Assembly (NCBI RefSeq): GCF_030272615.1
Contig: NC_081405.1
Coordinates: 22,707,772 to 22,771,771 of the forward strand
Direction of reading: 5' to 3'
DNA from: Cryptomeria japonica
Lineage: Eukaryota > Streptophyta > Pinopsida > Cupressales > Cupressaceae
Length of the DNA stretch: 64,000 nt
Under the pieces are notes generated by a model. The model worked only from the letters and a program-made list of their open reading frames with translations. It did not search any database and was not told where the DNA came from. Position numbers and translations under genes: made by a program. This document shows, piece by piece, positions 55,752 through 64,000 of this stretch (position 1 is its first letter; every line of letters starts with the position of its first letter).

Positions 55752-56615
55752 CTATTCCTTTTCTATGGCAATGCGCCATTTATTATCTAAATAATTATAC
55801 AAAGAATCTGGTGTCTTGGATCTAATTTTTGATGGTGACCAGTCATTAACACACAAATACTTAATGATTTCCTGCTCAACTGCTTCCTTTTCATCATCAT
55901 TGAAATCATCAAAACAATCAATTAAATCATTTAGCACTTTTCTCCTAATGTTCTTTATAGTTCTTTGATAATGTGTCAAAGGTTTGTAAGAAGAAATGTC
56001 AATATTTACCAGTCCAGATGATGTCAGTTCATTCTTTGTCTTTTTCTTTGTTTGCCTAGTCTTCTTCTTAGGCGGTTCTTCTGACACAGTTTCTTCTGAG
56101 TCGGGTGTATTGCTTTTTGTCTTTTGCTTCCTCTCGAAGACTTTTGCAGGTGTCGCTTCCGGTTTCTTCTTAACTGGTGACCACTTGGTCACTTTGGGAC
56201 TGGCTACAGTAACTGGTGTTGGTGCTGAAGGTACTGTCTTTCCTTTCTTTTCAGAGGGTTCTACAACCGGTGCAACCCTTTCCAAATAGGTGTCGGTTCT
56301 CTTTGCCTTAGGATCAAGGGGTGAGGCGATTAGGGTAGAAGCATACCCATCCAGCATATCATTCATTACCTCATAGCCCATAGGCTCTACTTCTTCCTGC
56401 CTAGGCTCAACGGCCTCCATTAAGCATTCATCTACTTTGATGGTGAAGCAGATGTCTTCCTCATACTTTTTGACTAAATCACTGGATATTCTTATCCTTT
56501 GGCTCATCTTGCGTCTAAACTCGTCAAAGTATTTGTTCAGTGCTTCCGGATAGCCGGTTCCAACCGCTTGTAGACTTTCCTTATTTGTTTTGTTACCTGT
56601 TGGTTGGCAGACCAC
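55752..56615 (-). pseudogene. NA-2 ORF2, middle part
   Basis: Contains 'RIRISSDLVKKYEEDICFTI' and 'EPMGYEVMNDMLDGYASTLI', both with counterparts in NA-1 (13850 and 13660). Then comes a basic, S/T/P/K-rich linker with runs such as 'PPKKKTRQTKKKTKNE' (possible nuclear localisation signal), and a compact domain ('HYQRTIKNIRRKVLNDLIDC', 'VEQEIIKYLCVNDWSPSKI', 55990-55800). It is in a different frame from the parts before and after, so at least two frameshifts lie in this ORF2. Confidence 0.6.
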
Positions 56616-56704
56616 TGAATATCACCTACTCTTGGAAAGTAGCCTTAAAAGTAAAAGAACAACCCAACCAGTAGTTGTCCGAACTTGAATCTCGGTGCAT
56701 TGTC

Positions 56705-57382
56705 TTATTTGATTGACTTAAGATTCAACATAAGTTGTCTTTGCATACAAGTGCACAAATCAAATGATGCATCCTCCTTGATCATCTTGTAAGCGGCATT
56801 TACCACTGCAGTAGAGACAAAATTAATTCTACTAGCAGAGAACATCTGGTAACCTATCACCATGCAGGCATACTTGACCAGATCGTCCTTGATTGAGTTG
56901 ACGGTCATGCCACGTGAGTCGCTCACTAAACCGGTGAGCTTGGACATTTCAGTCTTGCTAACCTTCCTTAGGGCTGGCACTTCCCCTGTATTGCAGAAAC
57001 CGGTGACGGCAAGAATCGCTTCTAGTGGGATATCATGCGTCCGCTCTAGGTACATCTTGTCACTATGTACCCTACTTAGAATAATGTGAATGTGATCATC
57101 CAAAAATTCTTCAAGAAAGTAAACCGCATTTTGGAGTTTCTTCTTTTCCAGAATGCTGATTTCCGGTTTAATCTTCTTATCCTTTCCGCAGAATAAGCTC
57201 AGCTAGGAATGGATCACAAGAGACCCTAGGTCTTTCATTTTTCAGTCTATGTAATTAGAAATCCCTTCTTCTACTATAACACCAGCCGGTACTTGAGACA
57301 AGGCATTATATTTTGACTTTCATTGTATGAAGTCCATAGAATCAACAGTTGCACTAGAACTATCATGAGATGCGGAAGCCAT
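56705..57382 (-). pseudogene. NA-2 ORF2, N-terminal part with the block shared with NA-1
   Basis: Start ATG at 57382 (MASASHDSS), matching MAST in NA-1. 'LSQVPAGVIVEEGISNYI' aligns with 'FSQIPKGVVYAEDPRMYI' of NA-1. The shared domain (57103-56705) has 'IHIILSRVH', 'AILAVTGFCNTGE', 'SRGMTVNSIKDD', 'MVIGYQMFSASRINFVS', 'FDLCTCMQRQLMLNLKSI'. Two stops lie between start and domain. Conservation of these blocks between two diverged copies (about a third of residues by eye) while each has stops suggests selection acted on the active ancestors. Confidence 0.68.
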
Positions 57383-57638
57383 GATAAACGAAGAATTATG
57401 AGAAATACCTTCACAAATTGAAATTTAGGGCTTCGCAATTTGAACTTCGCTTCACATTCCTTCGGTTGCAGAGATATAGCTTTGCGTTCTTCACTCCTTC
57501 AACAAATGATAGCTTTAGATTCTTCTCCAGATTTTTGATAAACTCTTTGATTCGCAGTGTAAATCGCTTTCCTTCGCTCTGCACTTGAAAAACTTCTTCA
57601 CTTGAAAAATGATAAGTGAGAAATGATTTCAAAATTCC

Positions 57639-57647
57639 TTTTAAATA
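57639..57647 (-). promoter_or_regulatory. TATA-like box upstream of NA-2 ORF2
   Basis: The minus strand 'ctatttaaaagg' lies about 255 bp before the ORF2 ATG and 180 bp after the ORF1 stop, in the same relative position as the box at 14864-14871 of NA-1. Upstream, 'ggtaggtgggg' matches 'ggtaggtagcg' in NA-1. Confidence 0.4.
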
Positions 57648-57825
57648 GGTTCCCCACCTACCATAATAAATGCTCCAATATTAGGGCATAAACCCTAATT
57701 TGCCTTTTACCATTTCCGGTCTTTTGCCGACTGACAGGTATCTCATACCGATTAAGGTCTTTTATCGGTGTAAACTAGGGGTTCAAAGTATTTCGTCGTT
57801 TGCTCCCCCTAAGCTTTTCTGATGC

Positions 57826-59100
57826 TTAGTTTGTCGGTTCCGTGATTTCCACACTAGGTGCAGAAACCGGTTCTTCCTGCAACACAGCTGGATTCTTTTT
57901 CCAGGTTTTGTTCATATTCGCTTGAACAGTTTCAATATCAATCTTTCCTTCGAGAGTAACCAGTATGTCATCCGATATGTTCTTTCTTGTTTTGTAGAAT
58001 CTGGCAATGTGACCCGATTTGTTGCAATGATAGCAGACCATTCCAGGTGCTCTCCAAGGTCCATTATTCATGTTACTATTCTTCCTCCTACATGTTGCAG
58101 CAGTGTGACCATGACAATGACAGATCAAACAGTTTGCTCTCCATCTGGTTGCCGCTTGATAGCCATTGCTTCCTGACTGATGATTAAAGGTGTTAAACTG
58201 GTTGTGATTTCGGTTCACAAAAGGTTTCGGACCAACTCCTTGAGTCCTTTGAGGATATCTTCCAGTGTTGTTCATAATAGACCTACATTCAGATGCTCTA
58301 TGCCCAAACTTGTTGCATGCATAACAATTACCATTGAACTTATTGGATCTAGGTACATTGTTTATAAAGTAAGGAAAATTATTGTAGGCTTTGCTCCTAC
58401 ACACATTGGCAGTATGTCCTTCTTTAAGACAGTTAAAGCAAACAGGTTTAAACTTTTGCTTACCTTTATCCTTTGATGTCGGTTGTTTCTTCGATGCTCC
58501 AGCATTTGCACCAGAGGTCTCACCTTCCTCATGACCGGAATAACCAAGTCCATCAGTATTCTTGACAGATTTGGCAGATTCAAGCTTTTGCTCTAGCTTA
58601 ATAGTACTTTTGTTGAACTTAGCAAGTATTTCCTTTGACTCAGAGAGTTCTTTGGCAAAAGCATTTGTTTCCATCAAGTTTGCATTCTCGGAGATGGTCT
58701 TGTCTAGTTCTCCTTGCATGTCTTTGTTTTCCACTTTGCTTGCATGGAGTTGAGCAGTTAGGGCACTGATCTCTTGCTTTAGCTTGGAGATTTCATGATC
58801 TTTGTCTTTTACCATATCTTCAGCTTTCCTCCGGTTCTCAAGCTCTTGGCACATTCGAATAGTTAGTCCTTCCAACTCTTTTCTCAAGTTGGAATTGGAT
58901 TCATTCAGCTTTTCTACTTCTTGAATCAGGGCTTCCATGTCCACTTCATCAGAAGAACTATTTTCAGATAGCTCCATCAGTTTTTCAGCATGTTCTCTCC
59001 TTTTTGCCTGAGAGGCCTTATATTTGACCATAAGATCATCATAGGCTTGCTCAGACTGAGTGAGTCGATGAGTAAGTTCCCTCATAGTGTATTCCCCCAT
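57826..59100 (-). CDS. NA-2 ORF1: coiled-coil protein with four or five CCHC-type knuckles
   Basis: Open for 424 codons from the ATG at 59100 (MGEYTMREL), the first ATG after the primer site. Residues 5-200 are a long coiled coil ('EVEKLNESNSNLRKELEGL', 'KDKDHEISKLKQEISALTAQ'). Knuckles follow at about 58440 (CFNCLKEGHTANVC), 58325 (CYACNKFGHRASEC), 58135 (CLICHCHGHTAATC) and 58035 (CYHCNKSGHIARF, last Cys changed to Tyr). The tail is T/P-rich. Likely a Gag-like RNA-binding protein; no capsid (UBN2 or retrotrans-gag) signature is seen. It is the only complete ORF of the NA family in the window. Confidence 0.75.
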   Translation of the reverse strand: MGEYTMRELTHRLTQSEQAYDDLMVKYKASQAKRREHAEKLMELSENSSSDEVDMEALIQEVEKLNESNSNLRKELEGLTIRMCQELENRRKAEDMVKDKDHEISKLKQEISALTAQLHASKVENKDMQGELDKTISENANLMETNAFAKELSESKEILAKFNKSTIKLEQKLESAKSVKNTDGLGYSGHEEGETSGANAGASKKQPTSKDKGKQKFKPVCFNCLKEGHTANVCRSKAYNNFPYFINNVPRSNKFNGNCYACNKFGHRASECRSIMNNTGRYPQRTQGVGPKPFVNRNHNQFNTFNHQSGSNGYQAATRWRANCLICHCHGHTAATCRRKNSNMNNGPWRAPGMVCYHCNKSGHIARFYKTRKNISDDILVTLEGKIDIETVQANMNKTWKKNPAVLQEEPVSAPSVEITEPTN

Positions 59101-59136
59101 ATCTCTTTCCAAGTGGTTAGACTTATTAAAAGGTTG

Positions 59137-59148
59137 GCTCTAATACCA
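59137..59148 (-). promoter_or_regulatory. Primer binding site of NA-2
   Basis: The minus strand reads TGGTATTAGAGC, one C-to-T change from the initiator Met tRNA complement, two bases from the LTR. Confidence 0.88.
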
Positions 59149-59150
59149 AT

Positions 59151-60331
59151 TGATGAATACTAAGAGGGGGGGTGAATTAGTATGCCAAAAATTACTATAC
59201 TTAAACACTTTACTAGACTACCAGTAAACCGGTAAAACAGTTTAGCAGACAAACCGGTTAGCACACATGCAAACCAAATAGAAAATAATGCATTCACCCA
59301 TAGAAGCACAAACACCATAAGACAAGAGATTTTGACATGGAAACCCAAATGGGAAAAACCACGGTGAGATGAAACTCACAAGTAACTATCTGCAGAATAG
59401 GAACTAGACCGGTTAAGGTCAGACCGGTTAAGGTCATACAATGTTCTTTACCAGAACAGATCCTGTTAGGAATCTCAATCTCTATTAGGAGATAAGTCCG
59501 ATTAAAGACTACCTTGCTAGAGGATTTTAGATCCACAGATGTGAACCACCTTGTTAGAGGATTTACAAAAGACTTTTGGGCCTACCTAGTTACGGGCTTC
59601 AGACTTGTCGAAGATGTGAGTAATCAACAAGTGAGTGATCTAGTAAATAGCACAGATTGCTTGGTTAGATCCTTGATAGCTCATTCCTAATGCATTTCAG
59701 CATTACTTCAGTCTTCAACACATTCACTCTCTGCCTCTTCTCGCAAACCTGAACTTTTTTTTTGTCTTCACACTCACAAAAACTCTTCTACCACCTTAAA
59801 CCCTAGCAACAACATAAAACCCTAGACATGATGTCCTTATCAAGGAATCTGATTTCATGTCAGTCCAATAGGATTACATTACAATTTCCTAGGTTCAATG
59901 CATCTAGACATATTCTGTAACACGACACAAAAAGCATCGTTAAAGTGTCAGCACCACCAAACAATCGGTGGAAGGTAACTCATCACAAATTGTCAGTTGG
60001 TAACTCATCACAAAGTATTACTGGTTCATACAAAATACTGGTAAAAGCAAAAAAATCGGTTGCCGGTTTGACAATAATGAAGACTGGGAAATATGAGTTG
60101 TGCCGCTTCATTCCTTTGTACCGCTTGAGATCCTCGAACCACTTGGGGTCTTCATACCGCTTCAGATCAATAAACACTTTCTGCAAAACACCGATAGTCT
60201 AAAGACTATAATACATCATACCGATTGGAACAAATACCGGTTCAGCTTTAACTCATACATACAAAGAGTGATCTCAAATCAAGTGTGTCCATCAATGACA
60301 ATCACAGGATTAATCATCAAAAATGCCAACA
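59151..60331 (-). repeat. 5' LTR of NA-2 (1181 bp)
   Basis: On the minus strand it begins TGTTGGCATTTTTGATG (60331) and ends ...TTAGTATTCATCA (59151). Holds the same three hairpins as the 3' LTR and a tandem duplication of 'accggttaaggtc' near 59407-59437 that the 3' LTR lacks. Confidence 0.9.
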
Positions 60332-61087
60332 ACTTTCAAATGAATAATTAATCAATCTTAATTCATTAATCACTATGCTTTATGCTCTTTCCTTATCACT
60401 ATTCTAATTGTATTATATATTTCATTATGATATCAATCTTAATCCATGATTCAATAATATCAAATACAAAGCTAAATATTCTATCATTTCATTTATATCA
60501 TGATTGTATTTTTTATTTAATATTACTTAATTGAATTTGACAACGACTCTATTAATTCATCCTACATGGGAGTAGATTTTAGAAAGTTGAATACTTTAAA
60601 CCTCAAAGTAGATAAGCTTGATGATGATGGCTTTAAGATTTAGCATTATAGTTCAATTTAATGTTCAGTTAGGTTCAAGGTTAGTGTTTAATTTATGTTA
60701 AGGTTTTATAAGTGTAAGAGTGTAATTTAGGTTTGGGTTTAGAGTTTAGGGTCTATTTTTCTTTCTTTTTAATAGATTATGATATGATTCAAAAAATTAT
60801 CTTCTAATTAAATTTGAAAAAAAATTATAATAATTATATGATGGTTTATGAATTGATATTTCTCGAATATTCATGACCCATCTTTTTTAATGATAGACTA
60901 TAGTATGTATATGCGAAGATCAATAAATTTCACCATAATTTGTCACATGTGAAGCCTTAGTATTAAATTATTTTTATTGTTCATAAATATAGATATATTT
61001 GCCCACTCTCTCTGCTAATCATATTGGTATTGGTTAGAGAATTCTTAAAAGATTATATATAATAGGAATAAGTAAACCTTTTATAGT

Positions 61088-61640
61088 TTTTTTCAAGATA
61101 ATAATTTTCTTACTATATTCATATTTATAGATATGGAAAAATATTTTTAATATAATCTTTAAAAAAATTTAGTAATTAAATTATAGGAACATCAAAAATT
61201 TGAGAAAATAATTTTAATATAATCTTAATTAATTTTTAGTAATTAAAATATAGAAAGATCATGGAATTGGGAATTGAATGTAAAGACAAACAATAGATAT
61301 TTAAAAATATCAGTTTTGTTATTATATTGATATATATAAATATGAAAAATACTTTTGACATGATCTTAATTTATTAGAGTACTTAAATTTAGAAACATCA
61401 TGGAATTGAAAGTTAAGGTTTATTTTATTTTAGTGTTATGAGTAGAGATCAATTTGGTTTAGGTTTAGAAATATTATGGAATTGAGAATTGAATATAAAG
61501 GCAACAAATAGATATTTTTTCAAAATAACAATTTTGTTACTATATTTATATTTATAAATATTAAATGATATTATTAACATAATTTAAATTTATTGAAGTA
61601 ATTAAATTTTAGAAACATCATAGAATTAAAAATATAAAAT
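61088..61640. repeat. Imperfect tandem repeat, unit roughly 100-200 bp
   Basis: The phrases 'ttactatattcatatttat', 'taatataatctt', 'agtaattaaat' and 'gaaacatcatggaattg' recur in the same order three or four times with much divergence. Confidence 0.5.
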
Positions 61641-61860
61641 TATCTTTATTCTCAATCATTACTTTTTTATTATTTTTAAGCATTGGTATGATGATAATAG
61701 CTTTCTAATTAAAACAATTTCAATTTCTTTTTCTTTTGAAAGAATCAACAAATTTTCTTAATAGGGCATAATATTCTATTGAATGGACATTTTAGCATAA
61801 TTTTACTAAAAAAATTGTATGTTTTGTCGATATGTCTGTTGATTGAAGATGAAAGTGATA

Positions 61861-61955
61861 ATTATCAATTACATTTACAAAATCAACCTTATCATCAATT
61901 ATATCTACAAAATCAAGATTATTACCAATTACATATACAAAATCAAAATTTCTAT
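61861..61955. repeat. Three copies of a 33-bp repeat
   Basis: Unit close to 'atcaattacatttacaaaat' plus 'caa..tt', period 33 bp (about 11 codons; one frame would read Y-x-Q-L-x-L-Q-N-Q). Too short and isolated to call a gene. Confidence 0.65.
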
Positions 61956-63505
61956 CCAAGTTTCTCAATCTTTCCATAATCATGCGTACAAGACTTATTT
62001 AAAAGTTAAGAGTTTTTTTCAAGAAGGTGATATTTTCTACAACTATACATAGACAAAGACTTGATTAAAGATTAAATAAAACGTGTCCTTGTCCAAATTA
62101 CATTGAAAACTATAAACATAATTCAAAGGATATCATATAAGATGATTGCATTGCGAATGTGCAACCTTAATTCAAAGACAATATATAAGATTAATTATAT
62201 CAAATAAAATTTACCTTTTTTTTGAAGAACCTCAACCTACAAGATATACTATAATAAATATGACTATATGCAACATAGAGGAACCAATCGCATTCTATAC
62301 AATTAAATTAAAACATGTTTTGCTTACCTTCTTTTATTAAAGATCATAGTCTTGGGAAATACAAATTTGAATGATAATAAAAGATCTAAGGATGGAAACT
62401 ATCTTCTCAATATTCCTATCACTTTTTTGAAGGTGAATCTAGCTCATTTATATCAAACACTCACTCACATCAAACTTGTAACATGTAATTACAATAAAAA
62501 AAGGCAATAATAGTATTTGTATAAATACATTGGTGATAGTCAAAGCTTTGTTGGGCCTCGATCCTCAATCTGTGAGTTTTTAAAAGGAAACTTCATAGAG
62601 CAATGGCCACCGTGTGTTCTTCCTAAGGCAATAAACCCTCACATTGTGTTTTTTATCTAACATGGAAAAAATTAGAAACTTACAAACTACCCATTATCTT
62701 TTTTTTTTATGACATGGATGAGAAAGTGTGGTGCTAATGTATAGTTATGTCTCGACATAAAATTAATAATTTAATAATTTCATTTCTAGCTATTTTACTT
62801 AAATAATATAATATTTTAGTTTATAATATTAATTTATATCATTTTATAATATATAATATGAAAAATATAAATTTAATTTTTTTAAAGGAATTTTTTTTTG
62901 TAAAATATTTTCAAAAAAATCAATAATATTTGAAATATAAATTTAAAAATTTAATTTAATGAAGTATATTTTTAACAAGGATGTGGTTATGAAGACAATT
63001 TATTATTTAATATTTAAAAAAGAAAAAGCATTTATTGGAAGGATATATTTATCCATAATATTCTTATGCTTTTTTAATATAAGATGGCTAATAACGATAA
63101 GGAAAATTAGAAATGTTTTTTGTTTTTTTTTCTTTTGAAAATAAAAAAACTTCGCATTTAAACTTATAAAAGTTGATAATAATAATAAAGGAAATGCATA
63201 GTTTTTCTTTGGAAACAAAAAAAAAATGTATTTAAAAACTTATTTAATTTAATAATTAAAAAAATTAAATACTTTTCTTTTTTAAAGTAAAAAAACTTTG
63301 CATTTAAAAATTATGAAATCTAATAATAATAAAAGAAATTAAATGTTTTTTTTTAATTAACAAATTTTTTGATGGTCAAATTAATGTCAAATTAAATGAA
63401 TTTGTTTTATTTATGGAGGTTTTTACATCTCTTGTGAGTGTAATATGCCTCTCGACATAATAAAAATAAATTTATTTATTTAAAGGGGAATGCAGTTGAA
63501 GGATT

Positions 63506-63765
63506 AAATTAATTAAATAAATAATAAATATATATTTAATTGTTGGCTTAGATCGAGGGGTAAAGTGATTGGTATATTAATTCAATAGATAATAAATATT
63601 ATTTAATTAATGATTAAGATAAGGTGGTCAATGGATTAATTATTAGATAAATTAATTCAACGCATAATAAACATTTATTTTATTAATGAATATGATAAGA
63701 TGGAACAAAGGTGATGGATAAATTTAACTAAATACATAATAAACATGTATTTAATTAAGGGCTAG
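63506..63765. repeat. Four imperfect copies of a 70-80 bp repeat
   Basis: Each copy has 'attaaattaattaaat' or a variant, 'cataataaacatttat' and 'aatta..g.ttaagat.agg'. Only the last three are close in spacing. Confidence 0.55.
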
Positions 63766-64000
63766 GGTAGGGTAAAGTCATGTGTGGTCAAGTATGGACA
63801 ATTACTCATGGCAACACATCAGTTTGACCTAGATCATGAGGTTTGTTGTGATTAGTGATTCGTAACGATATTTTAACAAATGATCTATAAGCATTATTGT
63901 TCAATGATTTTATCTTGTAGTCACCAACATAATCATAATCTTTACTTTCAATATAGAATATAGGTAATGATTTTGCATTCATCTATTGTAGTTTCTAGAT

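Larger units (their letters stand above)
52620..60331 (-). mobile_element. NA-2: complete LTR element without pol, relative of NA-1 (7.7 kb)
   Basis: LTRs at 59151-60331 (5', as transcribed) and 52620-53786 (3'), primer site 59137-59148, ORF1 59100-57826, ORF2 57382-54259, purine tract 53788-53804. Flanks read gcttt (52615-52619) and acttt (60332-60336), a 4-of-5 match to a target-site duplication. No protease, RT, RNase H or integrase motif is present in the 5.4-kb interior on either strand, so it must use enzymes of another element. LTRs differ by about 4 percent in the first 280 bp, plus a 17-bp duplication in the 5' LTR. Confidence 0.87.
60332..64000. other. AT-rich flank without recognised genes
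   Basis: 3.7 kb of strongly AT-rich sequence. Short ORFs (for example 61779-61979) are explained by the tandem repeats. No RT, transposase, tRNA or host gene pattern was found. The arrays listed separately are the only structure seen. Confidence 0.5.

Noticed and set aside
60660-60760. Interstitial telomere-like sequence (tttaggg words)
   Set aside because: Only one or two degenerate words, no true tandem TTTAGGG run.
61779-61979. Small gene with Q/N/Y repeats
   Set aside because: Explained by the 33-bp tandem repeat in non-coding AT-rich flank.

Overview
The window looks like a slice of a large, repeat-dominated plant nuclear genome, most likely a gymnosperm. I infer this from the plant-specific Tat, Athila, chromovirus and Copia retrotransposons, a plant L1-type LINE with a DUF4283 protein, the AT richness, the deep nesting and the absence of any recognisable host gene. 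No species can be named from the sequence. Nearly everything here is transposon sequence, mostly broken by stop codons.

Layout, left to right. (1) 1-13390: 'Tat-1', a Ty3 Tat-lineage element on +. Its 5' end lies off-window; gag-pol is at 6-7229, an antisense plant-mobile-domain (PMD) gene at 11033-9360, and the 3' LTR at 11838-13390. (2) 13391-32910: 'NA-1', a minus-strand LTR element with no pol, with a CCHC/coiled-coil ORF1 and an unknown ORF2. It is split by (3) 15403-31241: 'Tat-2', a complete 15.8 kb Tat element on + with two 782-bp LTRs and a CTTAC target-site duplication. NA-1 itself sits inside (4) 32911-37839: 'Ath', a minus-strand Athila-like Ty3 element that has lost most of gag. 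Ath sits inside (5) 37840-43130: 'Chr', a plus-strand chromovirus with an integrase chromodomain. The nesting is therefore Chr > Ath > NA-1 > Tat-1 and Tat-2. (6) 43410-46164: two remnants of a plant LINE. (7) 46985-51272: 'Cop', a minus-strand Copia element truncated just before reverse transcriptase. (8) 52620-60331: 'NA-2', a second, complete minus-strand member of the NA family with both LTRs. (9) 60332-64000: AT-rich sequence without recognised genes but with three short tandem arrays.

How the parts relate. In the Tat elements gag, protease, RT, two RNase H domains and integrase form one uninterrupted reading frame broken only by stop codons. A PMD gene runs antisense between pol and the 3' LTR. 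NA-1 and NA-2 encode homologous ORF1 and ORF2 proteins but no polymerase. Their LTR ends, initiator-Met tRNA primer site and LTR hairpins match those of Cop, so they probably relied on a Copia element to move.

The most unusual signals are RNA-level. (a) A hairpin with a fixed AAAA bulge and covarying stems occurs nine times in the two Tat elements, twice in each PR-RT linker and in a cluster just after pol. (b) Three covarying hairpins are shared by the NA and Cop LTRs. (c) About 20-nt GCGTCTGTGT-type arrays stand in the leaders of both the sense and the antisense transcription units of Tat-2. The NA ORF2 protein, with its own TATA-like box, is the best candidate for an undescribed coding system. 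All comparisons were made by eye.
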